This document shows positions 32,948 to 43,884 of a stretch of 64,000 bases of DNA, piece by piece. The translations under genes and the position numbers were made by a program. A model generated the notes under the pieces. The model worked only from the letters and a program-made list of their open reading frames with translations, made no database searches and had not been told where the DNA came from. Source of the DNA: AC-32 sp963788215. GTDB lineage: Bacteria > Actinomycetota > Thermoleophilia > Gaiellales > Gaiellaceae. Location of the stretch: NCBI GenBank assembly GCA_963788215.1, contig CAWBFX010000003.1, forward strand, positions 248,001 through 312,000, in the 5' to 3' direction. The first letter of the stretch is position 1. The number at the start of each line of letters is the position of its first letter.

Positions 32948-33607
32948 ATGGTCGAAAGCGTCAACGTGATCGGTCGCGGCCGCGTCGGCTCGGCGCTGGC
33001 CGCTCGGCTCGAGGAGCGCGGCGTCGCGCTGCGCGAGGACGGGGAGCTCGCGCTGCTCTGCGTGCCGGACACGGCCATTCGGGACGTGGCCCAGGGACTG
33101 TCCCCGGGACATGGCTGGATCGGACACGTCAGCGGCGCGACCCCGCTCTCGGCGCTCGACCCGCACGAGCGGCGGTTCTCACTCCACCCGCTCCAGACGT
33201 TCACGCGCTCGCGCGGGCCGGAGCAGCTCGACGGCGCCTGGGCGGCGGTCACCGCCGAGACCGAGGAGGCTCGTACGCTCGGCTTCGAGCTCGCGGAGCT
33301 GCTCGGCCTGCGCCCGTTCGAGCTCGCCGACGACAAGCGCCCCCTCTACCACGCGGGCGCCGCGGTCGCGTCGAACTACCTGGTCACGCTGCACCGCGTC
33401 GCCTCGGAGCTGTTCGCGGCGGCCGGGGCGCCGCCGGAGGCGCTCGAGCCGCTGATGCGCCGCACGATCGAGAACGGCTTCGAGCTGACCGGACCGATCG
33501 AGCGCGGCGACTGGGAGACCGTCGAGGCGCACCGCGAGGCGATCCGCGGCGTCCGCCCCGACCTCGAGCCCCTTTACGACGTCCTCGCGGAGGCGACGGC
33601 CAGATGA
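32948..33607 (+). CDS. Rossmann-fold DUF2520 protein next to panC, candidate ketopantoate reductase
   Basis: A 219-residue protein with an N-terminal NAD(P) loop (NVIGRGRVGSALAARL, residues 6-21), LLCVPDTAIRDVAQGLSPG, then IGHVSGATPLSAL and a helical second domain beginning about residue 130 (PLYHAGAAVASNYLVTLHRVA), the DUF2520 signature. The fold resembles 6-phosphogluconate- and ketopantoate-type reductases. The gene overlaps panC by four bases (ATGA), and no panE or ilvC-like gene is in the cluster, so a pantothenate step is a reasonable inference, not shown. The C-terminal helix ends LEPLYDVLAEATAR. Confidence 0.8.
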   Translation: MVESVNVIGRGRVGSALAARLEERGVALREDGELALLCVPDTAIRDVAQGLSPGHGWIGHVSGATPLSALDPHERRFSLHPLQTFTRSRGPEQLDGAWAAVTAETEEARTLGFELAELLGLRPFELADDKRPLYHAGAAVASNYLVTLHRVASELFAAAGAPPEALEPLMRRTIENGFELTGPIERGDWETVEAHREAIRGVRPDLEPLYDVLAEATAR

Positions 33608-34344
33608 ACATTGTCCGAACCGCGGTTGAGCTCCCCCACTCCGAGTCGCTCGGCCTCGTCCCGACGATGGGCGCCTTCCACGAGGGCCATCTCTCGCTCT
33701 TCCGCGCCGCGCGCGACGAGAACGACCTCGTCGTCGTCAGCCTGTTCGTCAACCCCGCCCAGTTCGCAGCCGGCGAGGATCTCGACCGCTACCCGCGGGA
33801 CGAGGAGCGCGACGCCGCGCTTGCCGACGAGGCAGGAGTCGACATCCTCTTCGTCCCGGCTGCTGAGGAGATCTACCCGCCCGGCTTCCAGACCTGGGTC
33901 GACGTCGAGGAGCTCGGCTCGATCCTCGAGGGCGAGCACCGCCCTGGACATTTCCGCGGCGTCGCCACGGTCTGCCTCAAGCTCTTCAACCTCGTCCGGC
34001 CCGACCGCGCCTACTTCGGCCAGAAGGACGCGCAGCAGGCGGCCGTGATCCGGCGGATGACCCGCGATCTGGCCGTGCCGGTCGAGATCCGCGTCTGCCC
34101 GACCGTCCGCGACCAGGACGGGCTTGCCCTCTCGTCCCGCAACGCCTATCTCTCGCCCGAGGAACGCGAGGCGGCCCTCGCCCTCCCCAGGGCGCTCGAG
34201 GCCCGCGACCGCTCGCTGCTGAACGGCCTTCCGCTCGACTACTTCGAGGAGGCCGACTTCGAGCCCCGCGTGCTCGCCGCCGCGGTCCGCGTGGGCCGAA
34301 CACGTTTGATCGACAACGTCGTCCTGGAAGGAGAACGACCATGA
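33604..34344 (+). CDS. panC: Pantothenate synthetase PanC, compact C-terminal domain
   Basis: A 246-residue ATP-dependent ligase joining pantoate and beta-alanine. Catalytic core is intact: VPTMGAFHEGHLSLFR (HxGH), LFVNPAQF, HRPGHFRGVATVC, FGQKDAQQ and DQDGLALSSRNAYLS. The C-terminal dimerisation/lid domain is short: after EREAALALPRALEARDRSL comes LDYFEEADFEPR and GRTRLIDNVV, about 35 residues fewer than the usual 280-residue enzymes. It overlaps the DUF2520 gene and panB by four bases on each side, a pantothenate operon. Confidence 0.9.
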   Translation: MNIVRTAVELPHSESLGLVPTMGAFHEGHLSLFRAARDENDLVVVSLFVNPAQFAAGEDLDRYPRDEERDAALADEAGVDILFVPAAEEIYPPGFQTWVDVEELGSILEGEHRPGHFRGVATVCLKLFNLVRPDRAYFGQKDAQQAAVIRRMTRDLAVPVEIRVCPTVRDQDGLALSSRNAYLSPEEREAALALPRALEARDRSLLNGLPLDYFEEADFEPRVLAAAVRVGRTRLIDNVVLEGERP

Positions 34345-35315
34345 GCACGCCGCCCCGAGGAAAGCTCGCCTTGCCTAGGCTCGCCGAGCTCAAGCGCGAG
34401 GGCACGAAGATCGTGATGGTCACCGCCTACGACGCGCCCGGTGCACGGTTTGCCGAGGACGCGGGCGTCGACGTAGTGCTGGTCGGCGACACGGCCGCGA
34501 TGGTCGTCCTCGGCTACGAGGGCACGACCGTGCCGGTGACGATGGACGAGATGCTGTTCCTGACGCGAACCGTCGTGCGCGCGGCGCGCCGGCCGATCGT
34601 GGTCGGCGACATGCCCTTCGGCTCGTACCAGGTCTCCGACGAGGCGGCGGTCGAGAACGCGATCCGCTTCTTCAAGGAGGCCGGTGCTGATGCGGTCAAG
34701 CTCGAGGGCGCGGGGCCGTCCGTCTCCCGCGTGCGCGCGATCGTCGAGGCCGGGATCCCGGTGATGGGCCACGTCGGCCTCACGCCGCAGTCGGCGACGA
34801 TGCTGGGCGGGTTCAAGACGCAGGGCAAGACGGCGGAGGCCGCGGTGCAGCTCGTCGAGGACGCCCTCGCGCTGGAAGAGGCCGGCTGCTTCGCCGTCGT
34901 GCTCGAGGCGGTTCCGGCGCCGGTAGCGGCGGAGATCACCGCGCGGCTCTCGGTTCCGACGATCGGCATCGGCGCGGGCCCCGGCTGCGACGGCCAGGTG
35001 CTCGTCTACCACGACCTGCTCGGCCTGACCGAGGGCCACCTGCCGCGCTTCGTCAAGCGCTACGCGAGCCTGTCGCGCGAGATCCGCGACGCGCTCGAGA
35101 ACTACGCCGAGGAGGTGCGCTCAGGCGCCTTCCCGGAGGAGCAGCACTCCTACGAGATGCCGGCCGAGGAGCTCGAGCTCTTCGAGAGCAGTATCCGCAG
35201 CCCGAGCGCGAGCAGGACGAGCGCCCAGGCGACGAAAGCCAGCTCGAGGCCGGAGAACGCCCATGCGCCGGCACCCCGGTCGGAGCCGCCGCTGCGGAAG
35301 ACGTCCTCGCCGTAG
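34341..35315 (+). CDS. panB: 3-methyl-2-oxobutanoate hydroxymethyltransferase PanB, extended C-terminus
   Basis: A 324-residue protein; PanB is normally about 265-280. The TIM-barrel core is complete: IVMVTAYDAPGAR, DVVLVGDTAAMVV, VGDMPFGSYQVS, GHVGLTPQS and IGIGAGPGCDGQVLVYHDLLGL. It makes ketopantoate from ketoisovalerate and methylene-tetrahydrofolate. After PEEQHSYEMP the last 55 residues are Ser/Pro/Arg-rich and are read from the antisense of the Yip1-like gene, overlapping it by 166 bases; this tail is probably a late extension after loss of the ancestral stop. ATG at 34341 follows GAAGGAGAACG, a good ribosome-binding site. Confidence 0.9.
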   Translation: MSTPPRGKLALPRLAELKREGTKIVMVTAYDAPGARFAEDAGVDVVLVGDTAAMVVLGYEGTTVPVTMDEMLFLTRTVVRAARRPIVVGDMPFGSYQVSDEAAVENAIRFFKEAGADAVKLEGAGPSVSRVRAIVEAGIPVMGHVGLTPQSATMLGGFKTQGKTAEAAVQLVEDALALEEAGCFAVVLEAVPAPVAAEITARLSVPTIGIGAGPGCDGQVLVYHDLLGLTEGHLPRFVKRYASLSREIRDALENYAEEVRSGAFPEEQHSYEMPAEELELFESSIRSPSASRTSAQATKASSRPENAHAPAPRSEPPLRKTSSP

Positions 35316-35749
35316 ACGGCTAGCCGCACCGGGATCACGAGGAAGAGCGAGAGCGCGACCGGCGCGGCCGCGAACGCGAGCAGGTGGCGCGCCTGGCGGT
35401 AGCTGATCCAGCCGCCTGCCCGCGCCAGCCACTGGAGCACGAGCCCGCCGACGAAGTAGAGGACGATCGCGTAGAAGCCGCCGCCGAGGAAGGCCCAGAT
35501 CGCGACGTCGAGCCAGTCGAGGGTTACGTCGTTCAGGATCGTTCCGGCGACCGGCGTCCAGAGCACGCCTGTGATCCCCGTCAGCAGGACGAGCGCGAGC
35601 ACCGCCTCGCTGCGAGCGCGGGCCGTGTCGTCGGAGTCGTCGCGCAGGCCGGCAAGCACGACGCGCGGCTGCCAGAGCACCGAGACGGCGCGGCCGAGCC
35701 ACACCCGCTCGTCGGCAGACGCCGCAACGGCCCGAGCTTGACTCGCCAT
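35150..35749 (-). CDS. Yip1-like multi-span membrane protein
   Basis: A 199-residue protein with five predicted membrane segments (about residues 50-70, 82-110, 122-145, 150-165 and 175-195) and a Yip1-like core: ARSEAVLALVLLTGITGVL, DVAIWAFLGGGFYAIVLYFV and a final LAFVAWALVLLALGLRILL. Bacterial Yip1 proteins are cytoplasmic-membrane proteins of unknown role. The last membrane helix lies inside the region overlapping panB, showing this frame, not only panB, is a real coding sequence there. ATG at 35749 starts MASQARAVAAS. It lies 10 bases downstream of the small membrane protein. Confidence 0.72.
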   Translation of the reverse strand: MASQARAVAASADERVWLGRAVSVLWQPRVVLAGLRDDSDDTARARSEAVLALVLLTGITGVLWTPVAGTILNDVTLDWLDVAIWAFLGGGFYAIVLYFVGGLVLQWLARAGGWISYRQARHLLAFAAAPVALSLFLVIPVRLAVYGEDVFRSGGSDRGAGAWAFSGLELAFVAWALVLLALGLRILLSKSSSSSAGIS

Positions 35750-35759
35750 TGCGATCAGC

Positions 35760-36056
35760 TTACGGAGAGCTCGTCGTCACGGAGAAGTTCGTGACGAGCC
35801 CCGGCCCGCTACTGGATGAATGCGAAGCGGCTGCGATCAGTGCGACCACCAGCACGACCTGCAGCAAGAGCCAACCGCCGGAGATCCAGGCCCAGGTGCG
35901 CAGCTGCGCGCGCTTGTAGGGGTTCGGCTGGCCGCCGGTCATGAGCAACGCCGCGATCAGCGAGAAGACAGGGAAGAAGACGGTCGCGAGCGCGGCGCCC
36001 GCGACGGCGGTACCGGGATAGCCCTGCTCGAGCGGCGCGGAGGTGCCTGCCTCCAT
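35760..36056 (-). CDS. Small two-helix membrane protein, paralogue 1
   Basis: A 98-residue protein with an N-terminal polar segment, helix GAALATVFFPVFSLIAALLM, a cytoplasmic basic loop GGQPNPYKRAQLRTWAWISG and a second helix LLLQVVLVVALIAA. It shares this layout, and the N-P-x-K-R-x-x-L-R-x-W-A-W loop, with the next minus-strand protein, so the pair arose by tandem duplication. It resembles DUF4190-type small membrane proteins, though I cannot confirm this by eye. Function unknown. Confidence 0.7.
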   Translation of the reverse strand: MEAGTSAPLEQGYPGTAVAGAALATVFFPVFSLIAALLMTGGQPNPYKRAQLRTWAWISGGWLLLQVVLVVALIAAASHSSSSGPGLVTNFSVTTSSP

Positions 36057-36092
36057 GCCGGGAGTTTATGTCTACGCGGCCGCGGGCGCGTC

Positions 36093-36313
36093 TCAGAGCG
36101 CGCCCGCGACCACGGCCACGACGAGGGCATCGAGCACCATCAGACCGGCGGAGACCCACGCCCAGGATCGGAGCGACTTGCGCTTCGCGGGATTCGACTG
36201 GCCGTTCAGCAGCACGACCGCGGCGACCAGCCCGATGAGTGGAAAGAACAGGGTCGCCAGCACCGCTCCGGCGATCTCGGCACCGGTGTAGCGGTCAGGC
36301 TCCGGCCGCCCGC

Positions 36314-36317
<4 letters not shown>
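36093..36317 (-). CDS. Small two-helix membrane protein, paralogue 2
   Basis: A 74-residue protein with helix AEIAGAVLATLFFPLIGLVA, loop NGQSNPAKRKSLRSWAWVSA and helix LMVLDALVVAVVAG. It is a paralogue of the 35760-36056 product and begins at a TTG (36317) that overlaps the uvrA stop codon (TTGA), so its translation is probably coupled to uvrA. That is an odd partner for a membrane protein; the coupling may just reflect compact packing. Confidence 0.68.
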
Positions 36318-39151
<2,834 letters not shown>

Positions 39152-39197
39152 AACCACGCTATGGTAGCCGCGCTCACGGACGCGAACAAGTGTTCGC

Positions 39198-39932
39198 TTA
39201 GGTGATGTCGGCTCGGTTTAGGGCGAGCGTTCCCAGCAACCCGGCCACGACGAGATAGACGAGCGCCAGCCCGAAGCCGCCGCCGAAGCTCAGCAGCTGC
39301 GAGCCCTGGTTTCCGGCCTCGACGACCGAGGCGACGACATGACCGGGCGCGTAGCGCTCGACGTTTGCGATCCCGAGCAGCGGCTCTCCCACGAGAAGCC
39401 AGACAAGCGCGATCACGATCGCGGCTGTCTGGCGGCGGAGGAGCGAGCCGAAGCCGACGCCGAGTGCACCGGCGATCCCGGCGGCCAGGACGATTCCGCC
39501 GGCGAGTCGCAGCGAGGCGCCCGAGCCGAGGTGCACCGGCAGCGACCTCGCCTTCAGCAGGATCGCCGCCAACGCCCATCCGAACACGCAGGCGCCGAGA
39601 GCTAGCCCTCCGCCGGCGAGCGCAGCGGCGGCGAGCTTGGCCGCGGCCACCCGCTCGCGCACCGGAGCGACGAGGAAGGTGTGGCCGATCGTCCCGTTCC
39701 CGAACTCCCCAGCCGACGCGACGATCCCGAGAATCAGCGAGATCAGCGCCGAGACCGCCGCGATCGAGACGACGTCGCGCTGGTTGCGCGGCTGCGCGAG
39801 CTCGAAGAGGGAGTCCTGAAAGACGTGGAGCACGATCACCAGCACCTCGAGCCCGAGGACCAGCAGGCCCAGCCAGAGCAGCAGCCGCGTGGTGCGGATC
39901 TTCAGCAGCTCCGCCCGCACGAGCCTCGTCAC
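39198..39932 (-). CDS. ABC-2 type transporter permease
   Basis: A 244-residue membrane protein with six segments: ILKIRTTRLLLWLGLLVLGLE, SIAAVSALISLILGIVAS, GGLALGACVFGWALAAIL, LAGGIVLAAGIAGALGVGFG, IVIALVWLLVG and a final ALVYLVVAGLLGTL. Short N-terminal MTRLVRAELLKIRTTR is typical of ABC-2 export permeases. It overlaps the ATPase gene by four bases and forms the membrane half of that exporter. Substrate unknown; bacterial ABC-2 systems of this kind are often drug or antimicrobial-peptide exporters. Confidence 0.85.
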   Translation of the reverse strand: MTRLVRAELLKIRTTRLLLWLGLLVLGLEVLVIVLHVFQDSLFELAQPRNQRDVVSIAAVSALISLILGIVASAGEFGNGTIGHTFLVAPVRERVAAAKLAAAALAGGGLALGACVFGWALAAILLKARSLPVHLGSGASLRLAGGIVLAAGIAGALGVGFGSLLRRQTAAIVIALVWLLVGEPLLGIANVERYAPGHVVASVVEAGNQGSQLLSFGGGFGLALVYLVVAGLLGTLALNRADIT

Positions 39933-40822
39933 CCGTCGCCTCCGGTCAGCTCGAGGAATGCTTCTTCGAGGCTCGCGCCCTCTCCGCGCAGCTCGTGCAG
40001 GACGATCCCGGCGGCGGCGGCCACCTCCCCCACCCGTTCCGGCGGCGCGGCCACGCGCAGCTCCCGGTCGTCGCTCGGTGCAGCCTCGATTCCCGCACCG
40101 GCCAGTTGCTCGCGGAGTCGGCGGGCGTCCGGCGAGCGCACGATCGTCCCGCCGGTGGCGCGGGCGGTCAGCGCAGCCAACGGCTCGTGCGCGACCAGCT
40201 TCGCCTTGTGGATGATCACGACCTCGTCGGCGAGCTGTGCGATCTCGGCGAGAACGTGGCTCGAGATGAACACGGTCCCGCCGTCCGCCGCGAAGGAGCG
40301 CAGGAAGTTCCGGAGCCAGCGGATCCCTTCGGGGTCCAGGCCGTTGGCGGGCTCGTCGAGGACGAGCAGCTTCGGATCTCCGAGCAGCGCGGTCGCCACG
40401 CTCAGTCGCTGGCGCATGCCCAGCGAGTAGGTCCGGACAGGGCGGCCGGCCGCGGCCTCGAGCTCGACCTGCCGCAGCGTCTCGTCGATCCGGGCCTGCG
40501 GGATGCCGGCGGCGGTCGCGAGCACGCGCAGATGGTTGCGCCCGCTCCTCGCCGGGTGGTAGCTCGACGCCTCCAGGACCGCTCCCACCGATCGCGCAGG
40601 GTCGCGGAGCCGGCGGTACGGGACGCCCTCGACGAGCGCGTCGCCGGCGGTGGCGTGCACGAGCCCGAGGAGCATCCGCAGGGTTGTCGTCTTGCCGGCG
40701 CCGTTCGGGCCGAGGAAACCTGTGATGCGGCCGGGCTCGATCGCGAAGGTGAGGCCGTCGACCGCCGTCGTCGAGCCGAAGCGCTTCGTCAGTCCGCGAA
40801 CCTCGAGCGGCGCGCCCGCCAT
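39929..40822 (-). CDS. ABC transporter ATP-binding protein
   Basis: A 297-residue CcmA-type ATPase: GFLGPNGAGKTTTLRMLLGL (Walker A near residue 40), YSLGMRQRLSVATAL (signature with G-M in place of G-G, usual in the DrrA/CcmA group) and LLVLDEPANGLDPEGIRWL (Walker B). The C-terminal 80 residues are the usual regulatory tail (LREQLAGAGIEAAPSDDREL). It drives the adjacent permease. ATG at 40822 overlaps the PH-domain gene stop by one base (TGATG). Confidence 0.9.
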   Translation of the reverse strand: MAGAPLEVRGLTKRFGSTTAVDGLTFAIEPGRITGFLGPNGAGKTTTLRMLLGLVHATAGDALVEGVPYRRLRDPARSVGAVLEASSYHPARSGRNHLRVLATAAGIPQARIDETLRQVELEAAAGRPVRTYSLGMRQRLSVATALLGDPKLLVLDEPANGLDPEGIRWLRNFLRSFAADGGTVFISSHVLAEIAQLADEVVIIHKAKLVAHEPLAALTARATGGTIVRSPDARRLREQLAGAGIEAAPSDDRELRVAAPPERVGEVAAAAGIVLHELRGEGASLEEAFLELTGGDG

Positions 40823-41247
40823 CAGCCCGCGAGCCGCTCGACGAGGCGGTACACGTCCCGCGGCTCCGGGACGTGGTCGATCTCGAGCGGGCCGGCGACC
40901 AGGGTGCCGTAGCCGAACACGCGGCCCGGGAGGCTCTGCTCGAGCTCGAGGTTCTCGACCGAGCGGAGGCGCACGGCGGAGGCGTGGCGGCGCAGCGTTC
41001 CCGACACGACGAAGAGCTTCTCGGTCGTCACGACGAGGTGAGTCCGCTCCCAGAGCCAGACCGAGCGCAGCGCGAGCAGCGCGCCGGCGATCACGAGCAG
41101 CGCGCCGGGCACCTGCGACGGCCAGGGAAGGGCCAGCAGCACGCCGCCCGCAGCCGCGAGCGCGAGCGCCTGCCCGAGCGGCCGCGCGAGGACGACGCCG
41201 TGGGGGCGCGCATCGAGACAGACCCGCTCTTCGTCGGAGGCGAGCAT
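40822..41247 (-). CDS. PH domain (bPH2-like) membrane protein
   Basis: A 141-residue protein: basic N-terminus with two membrane helices (about residues 23-42 and 48-65: GQALALAAAGGVLLALPWPS and VPGALLVIAGALLALRSV), then a bacterial PH fold WERTHLVVTTEKLFVVSGTL, VRLRSVENLELEQSLPGRVFGYG and the closing LEIDHVPEPRDV. Such proteins are typical first genes of ABC sets. ATG at 41247 was chosen; an upstream ATG at 41328 would overlap the start codon of the divergent AI-2E gene. Confidence 0.78.
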   Translation of the reverse strand: MLASDEERVCLDARPHGVVLARPLGQALALAAAGGVLLALPWPSQVPGALLVIAGALLALRSVWLWERTHLVVTTEKLFVVSGTLRRHASAVRLRSVENLELEQSLPGRVFGYGTLVAGPLEIDHVPEPRDVYRLVERLAG

Positions 41248-41326
41248 CGCCAGGGCGGTTTCGTCGCTGTCGCGGCCAGTCCTTCGCTGTTTGCGACGTG
41301 CGGCACTTGGGGGAGAACTGTCCAAC

Positions 41327-42379
41327 ATGGGAACCGTTGCCCGTAAGGCCGCCGTCTCGACGATCGTCGTCATCGCGATCGTCGCGCTCGCGTTGGCGCT
41401 CTGGAAGCTGAAGGTCGTGATCGCCCTCGTCTTCCTGGGCTTCGTCCTCGCGGCGGCGATGCGCCCGGGCATCGACCGCCTCGCGGCGTGGCGGATTCCC
41501 CGGCCGGCCGGCCTCGCGCTGCACTACCTCGCGATCGCGGGCGCGCTCGCACTGCTGCTCTGGCTCGCAGTGCCGCGCGCGATCGACCAGGTGAGCCAGG
41601 CGCTGGGCGGCGTCCCGACGTCGCGCCAGGAGCTCAACCAGCAGGCGAAGCATTCGTCGGGGACGAAGCACCAGGTCCTGACCGCCGTTCAGAGCCGCCT
41701 GAAGAAGCTGCCGAAGGCAGGCTCGCTCTTTCACGGCGTGGCCGCCGTGGGCGTCAAGGCATTCGAGATCCTGGTCGGAATCGTGTTCGTGTTCGCTACC
41801 GCCGCGTACTGGATCTTCGAGAGGGAGCGGGCGATTCGCTTAGTCAATTCGCTGGTGCCGCAGCAGCACCGGCGCGTGGTGCGCGACACCTGGGAGCTGA
41901 TCGACCTGAAGCTCGGCGCGTTCGTCCGAGGCCAGCTCCTCCTGATCGCCTTCGTCGCGACCGTGCTGTCGCTGTCCTTCTGGGCCATCGGTCTGCCGTT
42001 CTGGCTCCTGATCGGAGTCTCCGCAGGCGTCGTCGAGGTCGTTCCGGTGATCGGACCACTGGCCGCGGGCGCGCTCGCCGTCGGGGTCGGCCTGACGCAG
42101 TCGTGGCATCTCGGCCTGGCCGCGGGCATCGTGGTGCTCGTCGTCCGCCTGCTCGAGGACTACATCGTCATCCCTCGCGTGATGGGACATGTGACCGGCA
42201 TCTCGCCGCTCGTCGTCCTCGTCGGCGTCACCGCGATCGGGCTCCTGTTCGGCGGCTTCTACGTGCTGCTCGCAACCCCGATCCTGGCCGTTCTGGTGAC
42301 GCTCGTGGACGTGATCGTCCGCGACAAGGACCCGGCCGACGAGGACGTGCCGACCTTGTTATTCGCCAAAGAGAACTAG
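41327..42379 (+). CDS. AI-2E family transporter (YdiK/PerM-type permease)
   Basis: A 350-residue membrane protein with about eight helices. The family signatures are LGAFVRGQLLLIAFVATVLSL, GVSAGVVEVVPVIGPLAAG and LEDYIVIPRVMGHVTGISPLVVL (P-x-x-x-G-x-x-x-x-x-P region). Such proteins move autoinducer-2 or act as Na+/H+ antiporters and general permeases; substrate here unknown. ATG at 41327 follows GGGAG (41310-41314). Its start codon is nearly on top of an alternate start of the divergent PH gene. Confidence 0.85.
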   Translation: MGTVARKAAVSTIVVIAIVALALALWKLKVVIALVFLGFVLAAAMRPGIDRLAAWRIPRPAGLALHYLAIAGALALLLWLAVPRAIDQVSQALGGVPTSRQELNQQAKHSSGTKHQVLTAVQSRLKKLPKAGSLFHGVAAVGVKAFEILVGIVFVFATAAYWIFERERAIRLVNSLVPQQHRRVVRDTWELIDLKLGAFVRGQLLLIAFVATVLSLSFWAIGLPFWLLIGVSAGVVEVVPVIGPLAAGALAVGVGLTQSWHLGLAAGIVVLVVRLLEDYIVIPRVMGHVTGISPLVVLVGVTAIGLLFGGFYVLLATPILAVLVTLVDVIVRDKDPADEDVPTLLFAKEN

Positions 42380-42406
42380 CTAGGCGCGGTCGTCAGGCCC
42401 AGTCGG

Positions 42407-42646
42407 TCAGGCCTTGCGCCAGCGGCCGAAGATGAGGCCACCGAGCGTGAAACCGAGGCCGAACGTCCCGAGCGCGAAGCCGCCGATCGCGAGTGACTTG
42501 CGGACCGTCGAAAGACGCTGCCAGCGCCCGAGCGCTTCCTGCTCCTCGGTCGTCAGCGGCTCGCCGCGGCGGCGCTTGCGGAGCGCGCCCCCGGCCCGGA
42601 GGCCGAGGTACAGATCGTCGAAGATTTCGGTCGATTCCTCAGCCAT
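42407..42646 (-). CDS. Small single-helix membrane protein of unknown function
   Basis: A 79-residue protein: acidic start MAEESTEIFDDLYLGLRAGG, basic middle (LRKRRRGEPLTTEEQEALGR) and a C-terminal hydrophobic helix with glycines (SLAIGGFALGTFGLGFTLGGLIFG) that ends RWRKA. The hydrophilic half would face the cytoplasm. The ATG at 42646 lies 28 bases from the divergent metallophosphoesterase start, and its stop faces the AI-2E gene. No family recognised. Confidence 0.68.
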   Translation of the reverse strand: MAEESTEIFDDLYLGLRAGGALRKRRRGEPLTTEEQEALGRWQRLSTVRKSLAIGGFALGTFGLGFTLGGLIFGRWRKA

Positions 42647-42674
42647 ATAAATCAGTGTATAGCCTGCTTCGGCG

Positions 42675-43496
42675 TTGCCAACGCGGCTCCTCCACATCTC
42701 CGATTTGCACGCCGGAAGCGTGGAGGAAACCGCCGTTGAACGCAGTTTGGTCCCGCTGATCGACCGTGTCGACCCCCAATTGATCGCGGTCACGGGAGAC
42801 CTCGCGCACAGGGGACGCAGGCGGGAGCACGAACGCGCTGCGGGCTTCCTGCGCGCGCTTGGCAGGCCGCTGCTCGTGATCCCCGGGAACCACGACATCC
42901 CGTACACCTTTCCGGCCCGTTTCACGCGCCCCTGGGCCGAGTTCGAGCGCCAGTGGGAGACCGTCGAGCCGGTGCACCGCTCCGAGGGCCTGCTGGTGGT
43001 TGGTCTCAACTCGGTGCGGCCCTGGCGGCACCAGTCTGGGGGCATCCGCACGGGGCAGGTCGAGCTGGCGAGCAAGCTGCTCGCGGAGGCGCCCGAAGGC
43101 GCTCTGCGAGTCGTGGCCCTGCACCACCACCTGATCGGCGCGCCGTGGCGGTCGCGCAAGCGGCCCGTCTCGCGGCGGTCAGAGGTGCTGGCCGGCCTCG
43201 TCGACGCCGGCGCCGAGCTGATTCTCGCCGGGCACATCCACCAGGCCGCGGTCAGCGAGCGGCACGAGTTCGAGGTCGAGCGCGGCGGCCTGCGCGGCGT
43301 GACGGTCTCGGTCGCGCCGGGGCTCGGCCAGCCGCGCCCGAAGCGCCGCGGCGAGGCGCGCGGCCTCCACGTCTACGAGGCGCGCGACGACCAGCTGCTC
43401 GTCGAGACCTACGTCTGGCGCGACGACGACTGGGGCCTGACCGCGGTGCGCCGCTTTCCGCGCGGGCGCGAGCCGCTCAGCCAGGTGGACGCTTAG
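42675..43496 (+). CDS. Calcineurin-like metallophosphoesterase
   Basis: A 273-residue enzyme with the full two-metal motif set: LLHISDLHAG (D-x-H), AVTGDLAHRGR (G-D), VIPGNHDIPY (G-N-H-D), ALHHHLIGAP and AGHIHQAAV (G-H-x-H). This is the 3',5'-cyclic nucleotide or phosphodiesterase-type calcineurin fold (class related to CpdA), cytoplasmic. The substrate cannot be told. A TTG at 42675 is the only start before LLHIS. The end overlaps the convergent GlsB-like gene by 20 bases. Confidence 0.85.
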   Translation: MPTRLLHISDLHAGSVEETAVERSLVPLIDRVDPQLIAVTGDLAHRGRRREHERAAGFLRALGRPLLVIPGNHDIPYTFPARFTRPWAEFERQWETVEPVHRSEGLLVVGLNSVRPWRHQSGGIRTGQVELASKLLAEAPEGALRVVALHHHLIGAPWRSRKRPVSRRSEVLAGLVDAGAELILAGHIHQAAVSERHEFEVERGGLRGVTVSVAPGLGQPRPKRRGEARGLHVYEARDDQLLVETYVWRDDDWGLTAVRRFPRGREPLSQVDA

Positions 43497-43761
43497 ATCC
43501 GGGCCCCGTGAGCGGCCGGTGCTCGACGAAGTGCCGGTAGAGGATCAGCAACAGCACCGCGCCGAGGAACGCGAACAGAAAACCGCCCGCCGTCCCGATC
43601 AGGACGCGCGCGACGATCCCGCCGATGATCGAGCCGCCGATCCCGAGCGCGATCGTCGCCGGAATCGACATCGGGTCGGGCCCCGGGACGGCGAACCGCG
43701 CAAGCGCCCCGACGATGAGCCCGCCGACGAGCAGGACGATGATGAAGGCGATCAGGCCCAT
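43477..43761 (-). CDS. GlsB/YeaQ/YmgE stress-response membrane protein
   Basis: A 94-residue protein with three membrane helices and the family repeats LVGGLIVGALARFAVPGPDPMS and LGIGGSIIGGIVARVLIG. GlsB/YeaQ-type proteins are small, abundant stress-linked inner-membrane proteins without a known mechanism. ATG at 43761 starts MGLIAFIIVLL. The C-terminal 20 residues (RPLTGPGSKRPPG) are soluble. Confidence 0.85.
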   Translation of the reverse strand: MGLIAFIIVLLVGGLIVGALARFAVPGPDPMSIPATIALGIGGSIIGGIVARVLIGTAGGFLFAFLGAVLLLILYRHFVEHRPLTGPGSKRPPG

Positions 43762-43884
43762 GTGAGAAGCGTAGCCTCGCCGGGCGCGAAACGGCCGACA
43801 ACCAGGACGTCACAACTATCATCGGGCTACTCGGCGACCTCAAAGAGGATGTCCACGAGATCCGGCGCCTGTTGGAGGAGGACG

